Of a DNA stretch of 64,000 nt, positions 1 through 15,234 are shown one piece after another (the first letter of the stretch is position 1; each line of letters starts with the position of its first letter). The stretch comes from Acanthacorydalis orientalis (Eukaryota; Arthropoda; Insecta; Megaloptera; Corydalidae). Both the position numbers and the translations under genes were made by a program. The stretch lies in assembly GCA_034766995.1 (NCBI GenBank), contig CM068320.1:9848501-9912500 (forward strand). Direction: 5' to 3'. The notes under the pieces were generated by a model. It saw only the letters and a list, made by a program, of their open reading frames with translations. It was not told the origin of the DNA and did no database searches.

Positions 1-1008
1 TTGGGAGAAATGTGTGCAGGCCGATGGTCTTTATTTTGATTAATAAATATAATTTTTAACTGATATATACGTTTTTATACTAGATATGATAGAACCGCAA
101 TTATTTTTGCACCAACATAATATAATATACGCTTGTGAATTAAATATTGATATTCCATTTAAATTATAAATGCTACTTTAAATTATACAAGTTTAAATAA
201 ACTGGCGCGTTACAATGGCCTAAAACACGGACGAATTACTCTTTAAAATATGACCAGTTCATTATTTTGTTGTAAATTTAACATGTTTTTTTAATTCACA
301 ATTTTGCTTTAAATTTTATTTAATTGGTTCTACAATACTGTATTGTATAAGTGTTTAGTGATAATATACAAAAGATTAATTTCTTGTTACATGAATGTTG
401 CAACCACATGTTAAAAAAATTACACTCTAGGGTTATAACTAATGTTTCGCAAATTAAAGATGGAGCCCGGCGTTTTAATAGTACCATTAAGAAGACAAAA
501 GATAGATTTCAAGTGAGGCCTCTTATTAGAAATTCGTAACATAATGTAATCTAAAAAAATCAAATTACTTATTTTAGATTCGCTATACATTTCATGAAAG
601 ATGTTGCGTTTTCGTTCATTAGTTTCTAAAAATGGAGACGTATTGAGTATTTTTTAGAATATTTTTTTAATAATGTATACTTAATAATGTATACTTATTA
701 TTTCAATTGTTATAAGTAGAATATTTATTTAACTTTTTTATGATTTAATCCGAAACATTTCTCTACAACCATAACAGTATATCACACACTAATACACTAT
801 ATTTTTATATTATTGAATGATAAAAGAAAATGTAGATGTACCTCAAAAAATCCTTAAACTTCGGTTTTTGACTTAAAATTTTAAAAAATATGTAAGTTTT
901 TTTGTGTACAGAAACAGTTTTTATTGCACATAAACATTTAAACTTACTGTATCTTAGGATATTATTTGTAAGATGTAAAGCATGTACATCCAAAGTAAAC
1001 TTTATTTA
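1..1008. other. AT-rich DNA, no gene recognised
   Basis: Only short ORFs without family resemblance are present on either strand. The block ends at the TA target site of the mariner that begins at 1009. Confidence 0.6.
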
Positions 1009-2288
1009 TTAGGTGTTAGAATTAATTCGTAGCGTTTTACAAGAGATGGCGTAGGTAGTACATTCTTCCATTGTTCCCTTTAACCAAATATTTCCCATAA
1101 AACAGCTGTCATTAGGCGTCAGTTTCAGTATATGACATTTGGTTGAAGCGTAAAAACAACACTTTGTACTTTATCGAATATGTCGAATTTCGTGCCGGAT
1201 AAATTGTTTTTTCGGGGAGTTTTACTTCATTACTTTAACATGAAAAAAAGTGCTGCCGAAAGTCATCGTATTTTAGTGGAAGTTTATGGTGACCATGCTC
1301 TAGCTGAGAAGTGTCAGAAGTGGTTTGCACGTTATAAAAGTGGTGATTTCGACTTGGAAGACAAGGAACGACCTGGACAGCCAAAAAAGTTCGACGATGA
1401 AGAATTGGAGGCATTGCTCAATGAAGACCCATGTCAAACACTTCAAGAATTGTCTGAATCGTTGAGAGTTGACTTGTCAACGGTAGGAAAACTCCTTAAA
1501 GCCATGGGAATGGTCCAAAAGCAAGGAAATTGGGTCCCATACGAATTGAAACCAAGGGACGTTGAAAGGCGTTTTTCTACCTGTGAACTGCTGCTTCAAC
1601 GGGAGAAAAGGAAGAGATTTTTGCATCGAATTGTCACGGGCGATGAAAAGTGGATCAGTTACGACAATCCCAAGCGCAGAAAGTCATGGGTTAAGCCCGG
1701 TCAACCATCATCACCAGCGGCGAAGCCAAATATCCATGGATCCAAGCTCATACTCTGTATTTGGTGGAATCATAAGGGTGTGCTACTATGAGCTGCTAAA
1801 ACCGAATAAAACCATCACTGAGGATCGCTACCGACTACAATTGTTGCGCTTGAGCCGTGTTTTGAAGGAAAAACGGCCGGAATACTTTGAAAGACACGAT
1901 AAAGTGATTTTGCAGCACGACAATGCTCGTCCGCACGTCGCAAAACCGGTCAAAACGTACTTGGAAACGCTCAAATGAGAAGTCCTACTCCACCTGCCGT
2001 ATTCTCCAGATACTGATCTTTCTGAATACCACTTGTTTCGATCGATGAGTCATGGCTTGAATGGGCAGAAGCTCACTTCTTATGAAGATTGCAAAAAATG
2101 GGTCGATTCGAGGATTGCATCTAAAGACGAGCGTTCTTCCGACGTGGTATTCGTCTCCTGCCCGAAAGATGGGAAAAAGTAGTGGCTGACGATGGACAAT
2201 ACTTTGAATGATATGTTTTTTCAATTTCATTTAAAATAAATGACCTTTTTTCATGAAGAAAACGCTACGAATTAATTCCAACACCCAA
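1009..2288 (+). mobile_element. mariner element, mauritiana-like, degenerate (1280 bp)
   Basis: Imperfect terminal inverted repeats of about 30 bp bound the element: the 5' end at 1009-1038 begins TTAGGTGTTAG, and the 3' end at 2259-2288, read inward, begins TTGGGTGTTGG. They differ at two positions and share the inner run AATTAATTCGTAGCGTTTT. TA duplications flank both ends (1007-1008, 2289-2290). The length is typical of mariner. The single gene inside is broken, so this copy cannot make transposase. Confidence 0.93.
1180..2211 (+). pseudogene. mariner transposase pseudogene (mauritiana-like)
   Basis: The Met at 1180 opens a typical mariner N-terminus (MSNFVP, then MKKSAAESHRILVE), a helix-turn-helix region, the linker WVPYEL and the first catalytic motif TGDEKW. 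The frame breaks near 1785, where about one extra base precedes YYELLKP. It resumes in another frame through HDNARPHV, the second catalytic Asp. A TGA at about 1976 replaces the Trp usually found in the LETL(K/N)WEVL motif. Near 2131 a base is missing, after which the family C-terminus (PERWEKVVADDGQYFE) is readable to a stop at 2211. The usual third catalytic motif PSDYH reads LSEYH here, so Asp is replaced by Glu. Subfamily assignment rests on resemblance to Mos1-type proteins; inactivity is clear. Confidence 0.92.
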
Positions 2289-2290
2289 TA

Positions 2291-3700
2291 ATTAAAAATT
2301 ATTCGAAAATAGGAATCAAAACGAAATACTTCAAATCTTTGAATTGTAGAGAACTTAGTGTAAAATATTTTTTATGCACATACAAATAAGTATTCGTTTT
2401 ATCACGTTATCTGTCGTTCTAAATAAAAAAAATGTAACCTAATTGTTACAAAACATACATGTCATTTTTGTATAATAGACTACACAACGTTTGCAAGAAA
2501 ATTAACTCTTATTCACACTATATTTTTATAAAGGAATTAGTATCCCTTATGATGATGTGCCAAAATTACATCAGACATCGAAAATAAAAATAAGAGCGTA
2601 AAAATAACAAATACGTAAAATCCTTGAAAGTAGAGAAAAACAAGAGTAACAATGCTTGGCGAAATTTTAATTTTACTTTGTAAAAAAAACGACACTGATC
2701 TATAAATATATATTATACAGTGATATATTTTTCAATTATATCCAACATGTAAAATTTGTAGTATATATATATATATATGTTAATATTTTGTCAATGTATA
2801 ATTTTCTTTAATTAAATTATTAATTATTTATACACTTCTCTACATCTTATAATTATAGACAGAAAAAACAAATAGTTCACAAATACAAAAAAAAAAAAAA
2901 ATGTTAAAGCGCACAGAAAGATTTCAGATCATCGCAGCATTATGTATTATTTAATTTCAATTTCTTTTTAGTTTACTATATATTTTAATAAGCCGCCATT
3001 AAAACTGCTCAAAAGTATATTTTTATTATTTTTAGCTACTTGCAAAATCAATTCTTAATATTAGATTCTAAAACTTAAAATATTTTCTGAGTTCATTTTT
3101 TTCATTTTCAATGAATAATTTTTTCCATTCCTTGGCAATGTTTCAGTGATTCGTGTTTATATCTTTTTAATATTAAAAACTTAATTTACTTCATTAATGC
3201 GATATAACAATATTTAGTACAGTTTTGGCGATTCTTTCTTTCGATGTCTTTGAATATTTTGCAATATATCACCTCCTCGAGTCCTTTTATATTTATTTTG
3301 TTAGTTATCCAAACATATACTATTCACCTAATAATTTCTGTATATTTATTCGGAAACATTTTTTGTTTGATATATTTATTCAATCATCTTTGTTGTATTT
3401 GCTATTTCGTGTTATAACTTCTAATCTTATATGTAAATTTTAGTAGGTTAACGTTTGTTATTTTATCATCTTATTAATCCGACTGACATTATTGATCACT
3501 ATATTAACTATCCTACTTGAAGATATATATATATATACATTTAACATGATTTGACAATTTTTGCAAATGAAATAATCTCCGGTACTTTCTGACAAAGGTT
3601 AAATAATATTCATTTTAAATTGAAAATATAGCACTCCTATAAATTATTTTCATTGACGGATTAATTCCTCAGATATTTTTTTATTTTTTCATTGTTTGTA
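2291..3700. other. AT-rich DNA, no gene recognised
   Basis: It holds short (TA)n runs near 2764 and 3524 and a poly-A run near 2888. No coding family, RNA gene or transposon end was recognised. Confidence 0.55.
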
Positions 3701-3708
3701 ATTCAACA

Positions 3709-4040
3709 CAGTGGCGCACCCAGCCGGGCAGCAAGTGGTCGTGGTACTCCCAAAAGAACAAGAAAAAAAAACACTAGAAAATAAAACAAAATCATCGCAC
3801 GAAAATTCTCCTATATATATTAATGTAATCCACTATCATTATCCCCTATATGTACACAGAGAGATTAATGTAACTACGACTGAAGTAATTCAAGAGCTTT
3901 GTAAAAAGAAAAGAAAACTGAATTTTATTCTTTAAATATTTTTTTATAATCACAATGAATTTTATTTAATTCATATTAACAAATTTTTATCCGTTCAACT
4001 CGCTCCCCCCCCACAAGATTAAATCCTGAGTGCGCTACTG
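3709..4040. mobile_element. hAT-type MITE (332 bp)
   Basis: The left end reads CAGTGGCGCACCCAG and the right end, read inward, CAGTAGCGCACTCAG, giving 15-bp inverted repeats with two mismatches. They are flanked by 8-bp direct repeats ATTCAACA (3701-3708) and ATTCGACA (4041-4048), one mismatch. An 8-bp duplication and CAGTG-type ends are characteristic of hAT elements. The interior (a 74-residue ORF from 3711) has no transposase resemblance, so I read it as a non-autonomous copy. A C-rich run lies near 4006. Confidence 0.8.
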
Positions 4041-4111
4041 ATTCGACACTACCTGCCATGCAACTGAAAGGAAGCCTTATTAAAATGTTCATATTAAAGG
4101 TCTTATGTTGT

Positions 4112-4170
4112 ATTAAAACCATTGTCATAAATTGACAATGGTTTTAATGTATGACAATGGTTGTAATGTA
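4112..4170. repeat. 16-bp hairpin fused to a 19-bp tandem duplication
   Basis: A 16-bp arm at 4112-4127 is perfectly inverted at 4133-4148 across a 5-base loop. The right arm plus three bases (4133-4151) is then repeated directly at 4152-4170 with one mismatch. This lies 70 bp beyond the hAT-type MITE. Confidence 0.85.
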
Positions 4171-4336
4171 GTAAACTACATATTTACTTTTTTAACGATT
4201 ATTGGTACTGTACAAGCAGTTAAATCAAAAGAATAATTAAAATTGAATCACTGCGTTTGACTTCTATCACAGTCAATATTTATTATGTGTGCGAAAGAGC
4301 ATATGAATAAATAGAGCATATCAATACACGCACGCA

Positions 4337-4411
<75 letters not shown>

Positions 4412-5458
4412 CTTAAAAGTATCAATTTCACTTTGAATTGTATTTTTCAATATTGTAATTCATTTTGAATTTTTATCCTATTTTTCTATCAAACTAAACA
4501 CACAATTAAAACGTTTTTTTTGAAAATGTTTTTGTTTGAACAACTATAACTTTGTAGTGACTTTTTTCGTATTACAGATCACAACACAATTACGTTATTA
4601 GCGTTTATTAAAAAAATATAATTTCATGTATTTATCAAAAAATTCAATAAACAAGATAATTAGTCATGTTTAATAAGTATGATAGATAAATATTAAAAAA
4701 AAAAATAAAAAATGATTCAGAATAATATTTGTTTCTTACAAGATTGACTATAAGAAGCAATGACATAATTGTTATGTGAAAATGACGACCTTGCACATCT
4801 CTATTTTTGAATAAAACGAGATTTTTACGTTAACATTTCGCCTTCAGTATGTGCATTTTCCGCATGAATAACATTATATTATATTTATGTACAGTATTGT
4901 ATGTTAATAAAAAAATATATTTCTCACGATATGAGTTTTTTTTCCAATAAGAAATGATTACTGAACATCAATGTTCAAGTGGTGCTCAACTATATACATT
5001 TTAATAAAAAGTATTGCTTTAAACATACATGGAATAATCAACATAGAAGCGCCTTAATTATTTACATTACTAACATACTGTTAACATTTACTACACTACT
5101 TCACTATACTGAATAACATAAGTTATTTGTTATATTCAGTTTCGTTCGAAGTATGTTCAAAATTATACACAAAGCTTTCATTGTGCAAATCAAATTCGAA
5201 TCTATATTTGATTTTTCTGTTAAATGTGGTATGTTAACTATATTTTCTAGTTTTAGAATTACACAATCGAATAGTTCAACTAATTAAGGAACATTGGCCT
5301 TTAAAAAATCATATATATATGTATGTACTAATACACGTTTGTTAATTAGCTTAAGGTGACAAAAAACCTGCGGCGCATACAAAATCAAGAAATGTTAATT
5401 CAAAACGATGCACACGCAAATTCATATTTGCATTTATGTAATTTTAATACACACACAT

Positions 5459-5491
<33 letters not shown>

Positions 5492-5809
5492 CGTGTATGT
5501 GTTTGCATGTACATTTGTGTTTATAAACAAAAAATTCATATTATAGGTTACAGTGTGTATAATAAGATATAATGTAAACAGAAATATAAAATAAGATATA
5601 AATAAAATAAAATGAATAAAATAAATAGTTTAATAAATAGAAATAAAAAAATAGTTTCCCTGTGTGTTAATTTTTCATTCATTGCTTTATGCGAATTAAG
5701 GTCAAAAGTAAGGTTCCTTATTTTTGTACTCTGAATATAAACTAATTACAGTATATGTAACACGTTGGTATGAAATAAGCACATATTGATTCATATCCTT
5801 TTAGTTTCG
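4171..5809. other. AT-rich DNA with two microsatellites
   Basis: It contains a (CA/CGCA)n then (TA)n tract at about 4326-4407 and a (CA)n-(TA)n tract at about 5448-5491. Nothing coding was recognised. Confidence 0.6.
4340..4407. repeat. (TA)n microsatellite
   Basis: Nearly pure TA dinucleotide run preceded by a short CGCA repeat. Confidence 0.97.
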
Positions 5810-6437
5810 ATGTAGTCCACGATGTTTTTTGAAGAACTTACCATAGGGTTAAAGTTCTGGCGATGAAAAATTGTTTTCGTACTCATAGCTCGACTTATTG
5901 ACGGCTTCATCAGTGAGGAAACTTAAACCAATTAATATATTGACAACATTGTATAGCATTGTGGACAGATAAATATGCTTCTCTTGTACAATTAGAACGC
6001 AGATTTACTCTTTCACGCCGTACAATATGCAATACTGTTCATGAGCACCTAGGTTATCAAAAGGAATGTGAGAGGTGATGTCGAAAGAAATGCTCACACA
6101 GCGAGATTGTTCATACTTCCTCGTCGAGATATGGAAGATGTTGTGAGCAATTTTAATTAAAAATTACAGTGAAATGAGACGCAGATGTTTCATTACGAGT
6201 ACATTATCGAGAATAACGGAAAATCAATAACCTGGAAGCACATCCTTAAAATCTTAATTTAACTTACTGGACTTTCATTTTTTTTCCACATTGAAAAATT
6301 ACTTAAGCGGTTTGCCCTTCCAAACTGATGAAGATGAAGTCAAGTGATGGATGCATTTGCAGGATATATATTTTTACCACTAAACTACGACTTTGATCTA
6401 GCACTATGATAAACACCTCAACAGATATGAAAACTAA
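5810..6437 (+). pseudogene. decayed mariner transposase remnant
   Basis: Pieces of a mariner protein are readable in different frames on the plus strand. Near 6000-6085, RRTICNTVHEHLGYQKECER resembles the end of the DNA-binding half; it is followed by TGA where the family has Trp (the CARWVPK motif). Near 6295-6345, KYLSGLPFQTDEDEV resembles the LKK(W/Y)LSG region near the C-terminus. At about 6400-6437, HYDKHLNRYEN resembles the terminal RYDKCLNxYGDYVEK motif. The catalytic core between them is not readable. Left and right inverted repeats were not identified, so the borders are approximate. Confidence 0.65.
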
Positions 6438-6799
6438 ATTGCAAAATATAAGAATATATGCCTGTAATAAACACATATGTAATTTATCATGGTTTATTTC
6501 TATTCACAACTGAAAAATAGAGAGAATTTTGCTTTCTGATTTCTCGTCATAAAATAAAAATACTAAATAATTAGTAAACATGGGCATATTTTCATAAAAA
6601 TCATTTTTATTCATTCCTTCGACTTCCTTTATGAGTATATAAAATGTATTCTTGGATATATCTTTTGAATTTCACACTCTTACATAATTGTAAACATATT
6701 ATTTACTACGATATTTCATGAATGTCATGAATTTTCTTACGACTAACATATATTTTTATAAATTTATCACATTTATGAAAAATCTGAGATTTTTCGGTA

Positions 6800-6925
6800 A
6801 CTTTCAGAATGATAGCATTACTATCGAAATGCGCATAAGCTACAATCAAAAATAATCAATAATCAATTATTGAATATTTTTGATCGAAAAACTTGGTGTG
6901 GTTTGTGAAAAAAGAATTCACTTGT
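6800..6925 (+). repeat. dispersed repeat, copy 1
   Basis: By eye this aligns with the reverse complement of about 18470-18597. Shared words include AGAATGAT, ATCGAAATGC, ATAA and the run TTATTGAATATTTTTGAT. Family unknown; no terminal repeats recognised. Confidence 0.75.
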
Positions 6926-10252
<3,327 letters not shown>

Positions 10253-10634
10253 AGGAGGTGATCAAATTATACTAGTTCTCTTACAGCTCCTGGTTCATGT
10301 GTGATCCTTTTGCTATATCCTCTTTCCTTTATAAGAATATAAACACAATATATTAAATAGATATTGCTTAACTTTTTAATAAATTCAGCAGCAAAACTCA
10401 TTTGCAAACTGGTTTTTAAAAACCAAAAAATTTTGGATGAAAGATTTGAAAACCTTAATTATTACCTTAATAATTAATAATTACCTTCGACTTCATAATG
10501 CTACAAATGTTTCTGACAGGTGGTGTATTAGTGCCTGAACACGCGACCGAAAGGCTTTTTCTAAAAAAATCCGGGCACTAGTTAAACGCTGGAGGAATTG
10601 CATTGAACAATATGGAAGCTATGTTGAAAAATAA
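10253..10634 (+). pseudogene. mariner 3' remnant with transposase C-terminus
   Basis: The segment begins at the edge of a (TA)n tract with GGAGGTGATCAAA, which resembles a mariner terminal repeat. At 10566-10634 it encodes RALVKRWRNCIEQYGSYVEK followed by TAA, which matches the conserved C-terminus of mariner transposases. The catalytic core is missing, so a large internal deletion is inferred. No matching right terminal repeat was found downstream. Confidence 0.7.
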
Positions 10635-10731
10635 TATAACTGTATACCTTCTTGCAAATACACGATGAAAAAAAATAATAAGTAAGGTTCTTGTTTGATT
10701 CATTCACTTACTATTAATTACAACATTCGAA

Positions 10732-10798
<67 letters not shown>

Positions 10799-11121
10799 AT
10801 AAATTAGTCATTTATTAATTAATGCAATAAAATATAAAACTGATATATAATCCATAAACTGTAACAACAAAATATTTTCCATAAGTTACAATAAAATATA
10901 CTTTAAAATTTATGATTTCTACATTTGATGTACTAAAGCATGTTTTAAAAATAAATTTCAATAACTCTTGTGAAGTGTCATTAATCTACCTTTAATCTAC
11001 CTTTTCGTTTTCTATGTATCTAAAAAAAAATAAATGTCGATTTCATGATCTTATTATGATCTATTCATTTTACTCTCCTTTTCAATTTAGTATAAATATA
11101 AACTATATTTTTTAAATATAC

Positions 11122-11165
<44 letters not shown>

Positions 11166-11794
11166 ACACTGTATTTTACAACTCATACATTAAAAAATAA
11201 AACCAAACTAAAATCAGTGTATCTGCATTCTGACTACATTTGATATTCAAAATATGATAATCACACAAATTTAAAAAGAATTTAATATTCGTAAAATGTC
11301 ATAAACAAAGTAAACGCAAAATATTATAAAAAATATATTTTTAATAATTTTTCAATCGAAATAATAATTGCGTCATTTCATTTCAAATAACCATGAAGTG
11401 TACTTCTAAATTTAGGTACATTCAGATCCTTTTATTATAAATGACAAAAATATATTTTCGATTACAAAACAGATTGCAGAATAAAAACGGACAAATATCT
11501 ACTGACAAGTAGCTTTAAACAAAGTATACATTTATGTACCATCACATATATATGAGAATATGGTGTTGTGTTTAATATCAAACACTATTTCCGGTCTCTG
11601 TTAATATCTGTCTGTGTTTATACATCACAACGTGTGCGTATATATGCGTTGATTTTACTTTTAAAATCTTAAATTTCGGTTGAATTTGTAGAATTTAATT
11701 TCGCAATTTATTATTTCGTAACCATTACTATTACAATATAAACTAAGTATTTGTAATTTTTGCTCAAATATCTTACATAAAATAATACATACAC

Positions 11795-11851
<57 letters not shown>

Positions 11852-12288
11852 TACACGCATGTAGTATTTTGAATCATGGTACTAAAAAAAATTCAAGGCT
11901 ATCAAGGCTATTTCTTCTTCAATTATTATTTTAGTGAAATACTTATTTAGTAAAATCAACGTCCTAATCATCAAAATAATTTATTAAATTAAAATTTTTC
12001 AGAAAAAAGTATGATGTTTCGAATATATTAAAAAAGTATAAAAAATAACGATAAATGAAATTTTATGATGATTAATATCAACTTCGCTTATAATCAATTA
12101 TTAAAATTTCCACTTTAACAAATAAAATATTTATTAACATAGAGCGAGTCACAAAATTGTTTTAATTTTATATATATTATTTTTATTTCATTAAATATTT
12201 CTTGAGTCAAATATAAATTAATTATAATAAAACAAAGCACGAAGATCAACGCAACTAGTAGATGGTTTGTATGTATACTTCACATACA

Positions 12289-12291
<3 letters not shown>
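10635..12291. other. AT-rich DNA with (TA)n tracts
   Basis: Pure (TA)n runs occur at about 10737-10796, 11126-11162 and 11799-11845. No gene recognised. Confidence 0.6.
10737..10796. repeat. (TA)n microsatellite
   Basis: Uninterrupted TA dinucleotide run of about 60 bp. Confidence 0.97.

Positions 12292-12380
<89 letters not shown>
12292..12380. repeat. (TA)n microsatellite
   Basis: About 90 bp of TA repeat abutting the 3' end of the RTE-like fragment at 12381. Confidence 0.97.
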
Positions 12381-12384
<4 letters not shown>

Positions 12385-12741
12385 TAAGCAGCAGCAGGAA
12401 CCTCTCTAATCTACTGCTAACAATAAGTGAAGGCCTCTGCCAAACCTTTCCAATTGTAACGATTCAATATTTCTCTTTTCCATAAATTTTCTTACGTCCT
12501 TATTCCATCTGTTCATCGGTCTCTTTCTGCGTCCTTTTAAAGTTCCCAATCAATAATTTCTCTTGTATATCGATTGTCTTCTCTCCTTGCAATATGACCT
12601 GCCCATTTCAATTTCAAAATTTTTTTCTTCTTATCATGTCTGTAAATCCAATGGGCTTTCATATCCACTCTATTCTTCTCTTATTTCTTTTTATAATTCC
12701 CATATATATTTCCATACTTCTTTACGCTGTTTTAAGTTGTT

Positions 12742-12746
<5 letters not shown>
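12381..12746 (-). mobile_element. RTE-like non-LTR retrotransposon, 3' end (copy A)
   Basis: On the minus strand, broken reading frames give LKLKWAGHIARREDNR, then EIIDWEL, RKRP-type residues, and further upstream FTDMIRRKKILKLKW. This is the C-terminal tail of the endonuclease/reverse-transcriptase protein of RTE-like elements (family pattern KWxWAGHVARxxDNRW...WRP...RPxxRW). Stops and frameshifts break it. The 3' tail is a short GCTGCTGCT repeat running into (TA)n, and a second (TA)n tract bounds the 5' side. It is the same family as the fragments near 18.3, 29.2 and 62.4 kb. Confidence 0.75.

Positions 12747-12748
<2 letters not shown>

Positions 12749-12801
<53 letters not shown>
12749..12801. 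repeat. (TA)n microsatellite
   Basis: TA run abutting the 5'-truncated side of the RTE-like fragment. Confidence 0.97.
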
Positions 12802-12808
<7 letters not shown>

Positions 12809-13264
12809 CTGTTATAGAACATACTTTTAATAATAATAAAAAAACAATAATTATTTTATAAAAGCTTTTAGATATAAGTATTTGACATACTTTAACAGTT
12901 TATCGATAATTTAACTTAGAATGTTTCAAGAGCTGAAACTAGTCGTGATATACTCAGTATAGATAACACTAAACTGGGACCAATACACCCAAGATAATAG
13001 ACGAAATTATTGTACAATTTAATTTGATCTTCATTATAAGTAATTCATTTATAATATCTTTGTTAACTGATATTTTATAAAAAAAATAATTGTTTTAATA
13101 TATCTACAGGAAAATTATTATATATGAATATGCATATATTTTTCCAGATTATTTATATCCAGTTCCATCAACTCAAATTCTATTTAAAATTTTATAAAGC
13201 TATATTTCTCTAAATTCAGAGAATCTCTCACTTAACTATAGGATATACATAACATAGAACATAC

Positions 13265-13277
<13 letters not shown>

Positions 13278-13328
<51 letters not shown>

Positions 13329-13470
13329 TACAAACAGGAACACACAGCCATTTTATTTATTATGCGGTTTTAATCCGAACTTTGCTCAGTTTACAATCGT
13401 ACGTGTCATCTAAGTACACAGTCATACCTTGTTCCATATTTGTAAGTGTGTATGTATGTGTATATATGCA

Positions 13471-13527
<57 letters not shown>
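13278..13527. repeat. two (TA)n microsatellites
   Basis: TA runs at about 13278-13327 (preceded by ACAT repeats) and 13478-13527, separated by about 150 bp. Confidence 0.95.
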
Positions 13528-13531
<4 letters not shown>

Positions 13532-14499
13532 AAAGTATTCTTGCATATCAAATAAAATAACTATCAAATTCCATAAACGTACGGACAGTTCGAAGAAAAT
13601 GTAAACATTTTCAGATTGTAGACAATAAAAAAGGTATCTTTTAACATAATAATCTTTTTGTATATACGTATAAAATTAATTATTCTTTCAGTGATTCGTT
13701 CTCCTTTTAACCCTTTTACTACCTTACAAATTTTTTATATATCGACCAAAAATACATCGGAAAATATGGATTTTTGAAGACATTTATTAAAGTTAACATA
13801 TTTTTCTTAAAAATAAATGTATCTTCATTTTTTTCATATTTTATTGTAAAATGAGTGTACTTTCACATAAGAAAATGACAAAGAATATTTTCTATGAAAA
13901 AGAAAATGAAGAGTTATCATTACATGGGTTAAATTTGTATTGAAAATAAAAAGCCGATACATCGTCTAAAGTATTTCTCGGGAAAAATGGAGTAAATGGA
14001 CATATCAGTTCTAAACTACTAAGAGAGTTAAGTAATTAGTTCAAACACAAACATATTTCGTAACAATAACTATCAAATCTAATGTTAAACAAATATTCAG
14101 ATACATTATTATAAATTAAACTAAGTATATTTATGAACAAACGCATGTATGGAATTATCCTAAGTTCATTGGATTTTTAATTTGAGGAAAATAAATAAAT
14201 AATTTAAAAAATTTTTATGTTATAATACAACTATTTTGATATCAATAAGAATAAATCCGTTAAAAACAAAATATACAAAAATGTAATTAAAAACAGTTGC
14301 TTTTTATCGACAAATTTACAATTAAACAATATCACTAAAACAGATAAAACAATTTTCTTTTTATCGTAGCGTATAAATTAGAAAATTATTTATTTAAATG
14401 GTTGACAGTACCATGAGAGAGTCTGCAATGAACGTTCTTTGCTACACCCTAATACATATTTAACATCTGCTATTTTCTGTAAATAATAGCTCCCTAAAT

Positions 14500-14730
14500 A
14501 GAAAACGTGGTTTGAGGGATCGGCCTTAACCCCCGGTTTGTTGTACGCGGCCATGTGATGAAGCCTGACGGAAAACGTTTGGCTTATTTGTTCGTGACAT
14601 GTAGTTATATCTCATAGTTAACAAACGAACGGCCAATGATCTAAGCTGACTGACAGACAGACAGACGCACACTTCCTGTCCCCTGCCGTCTGTCATCCGG
14701 ACGGCGTATTTTGTATTACTACAGGTGACC
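14500..14730. other. unexplained GC-richer patch
   Basis: About 230 bp of clearly less AT-rich sequence, including a GACA repeat near 14650 and a CCAAT-type word near 14632. A 74-residue minus-strand ORF (14526-14750) crosses it but resembles no family I know. It could be an untranslated exon, a regulatory element or an old repeat. Confidence 0.4.
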
Positions 14731-14903
14731 CTCTGTTTATTTATAAACATTCATTAAGTATGAACTGTTACCAGAATCCAGTATTCGAGTGAACTCATTG
14801 TTAAAAAAATACATATGATTTAAAACAAGCATCCACCTAATTGACAGGAGAATTGCCTATGAACTTTTTATTTATTTGAGAACCACATATTTAAAATTAT
14901 ATG

Positions 14904-14906
<3 letters not shown>

Positions 14907-14989
<83 letters not shown>
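14907..14989. repeat. (TA)n microsatellite
   Basis: TA run interrupted once by AAA near 14945. Confidence 0.96.
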
Positions 14990-14991
<2 letters not shown>

Positions 14992-15234
14992 GGATGGAAA
15001 AACAGTCAATGAAACATTTGAAAACATCTTATATCATATAGTATTCGCGAATATGATATTTAATATTGCGATATAATATATAAAATAATAATTTAAATAT
15101 TTTAATGAACATTCCAAATATTTGTAAACATTTGTAAATTTTAAATTAACTTATAACAAAAACATCAAAAACGAGCATACAAAATATTTTAGAAATTATA
15201 ATATAAGGTCTTCAACTAGAATACTTTTCATATA

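Larger units (their letters stand above)
12802..15232. other. AT-rich DNA with microsatellites and one GC-richer patch
   Basis: (TA)n runs lie at about 13278-13327, 13478-13527 and 14907-14989. A GC-richer patch at about 14500-14730 is listed separately. A TTAACCC start near 13707 and GGGTTAA near 13927 are too weakly matched to call an element. Confidence 0.55.

Noticed and set aside
351..539. 62-codon plus-strand ORF
   Set aside because: Opens at a non-ATG codon and has no family resemblance or exon signals.
1985..2230. 81-codon minus-strand ORF
   Set aside because: Antisense to the C-terminal part of the mauritiana-like transposase.
13707..13933. Possible TTAACCC/GGGTTAA-bounded MITE
   Set aside because: Beyond the first seven bases the two ends do not match well.
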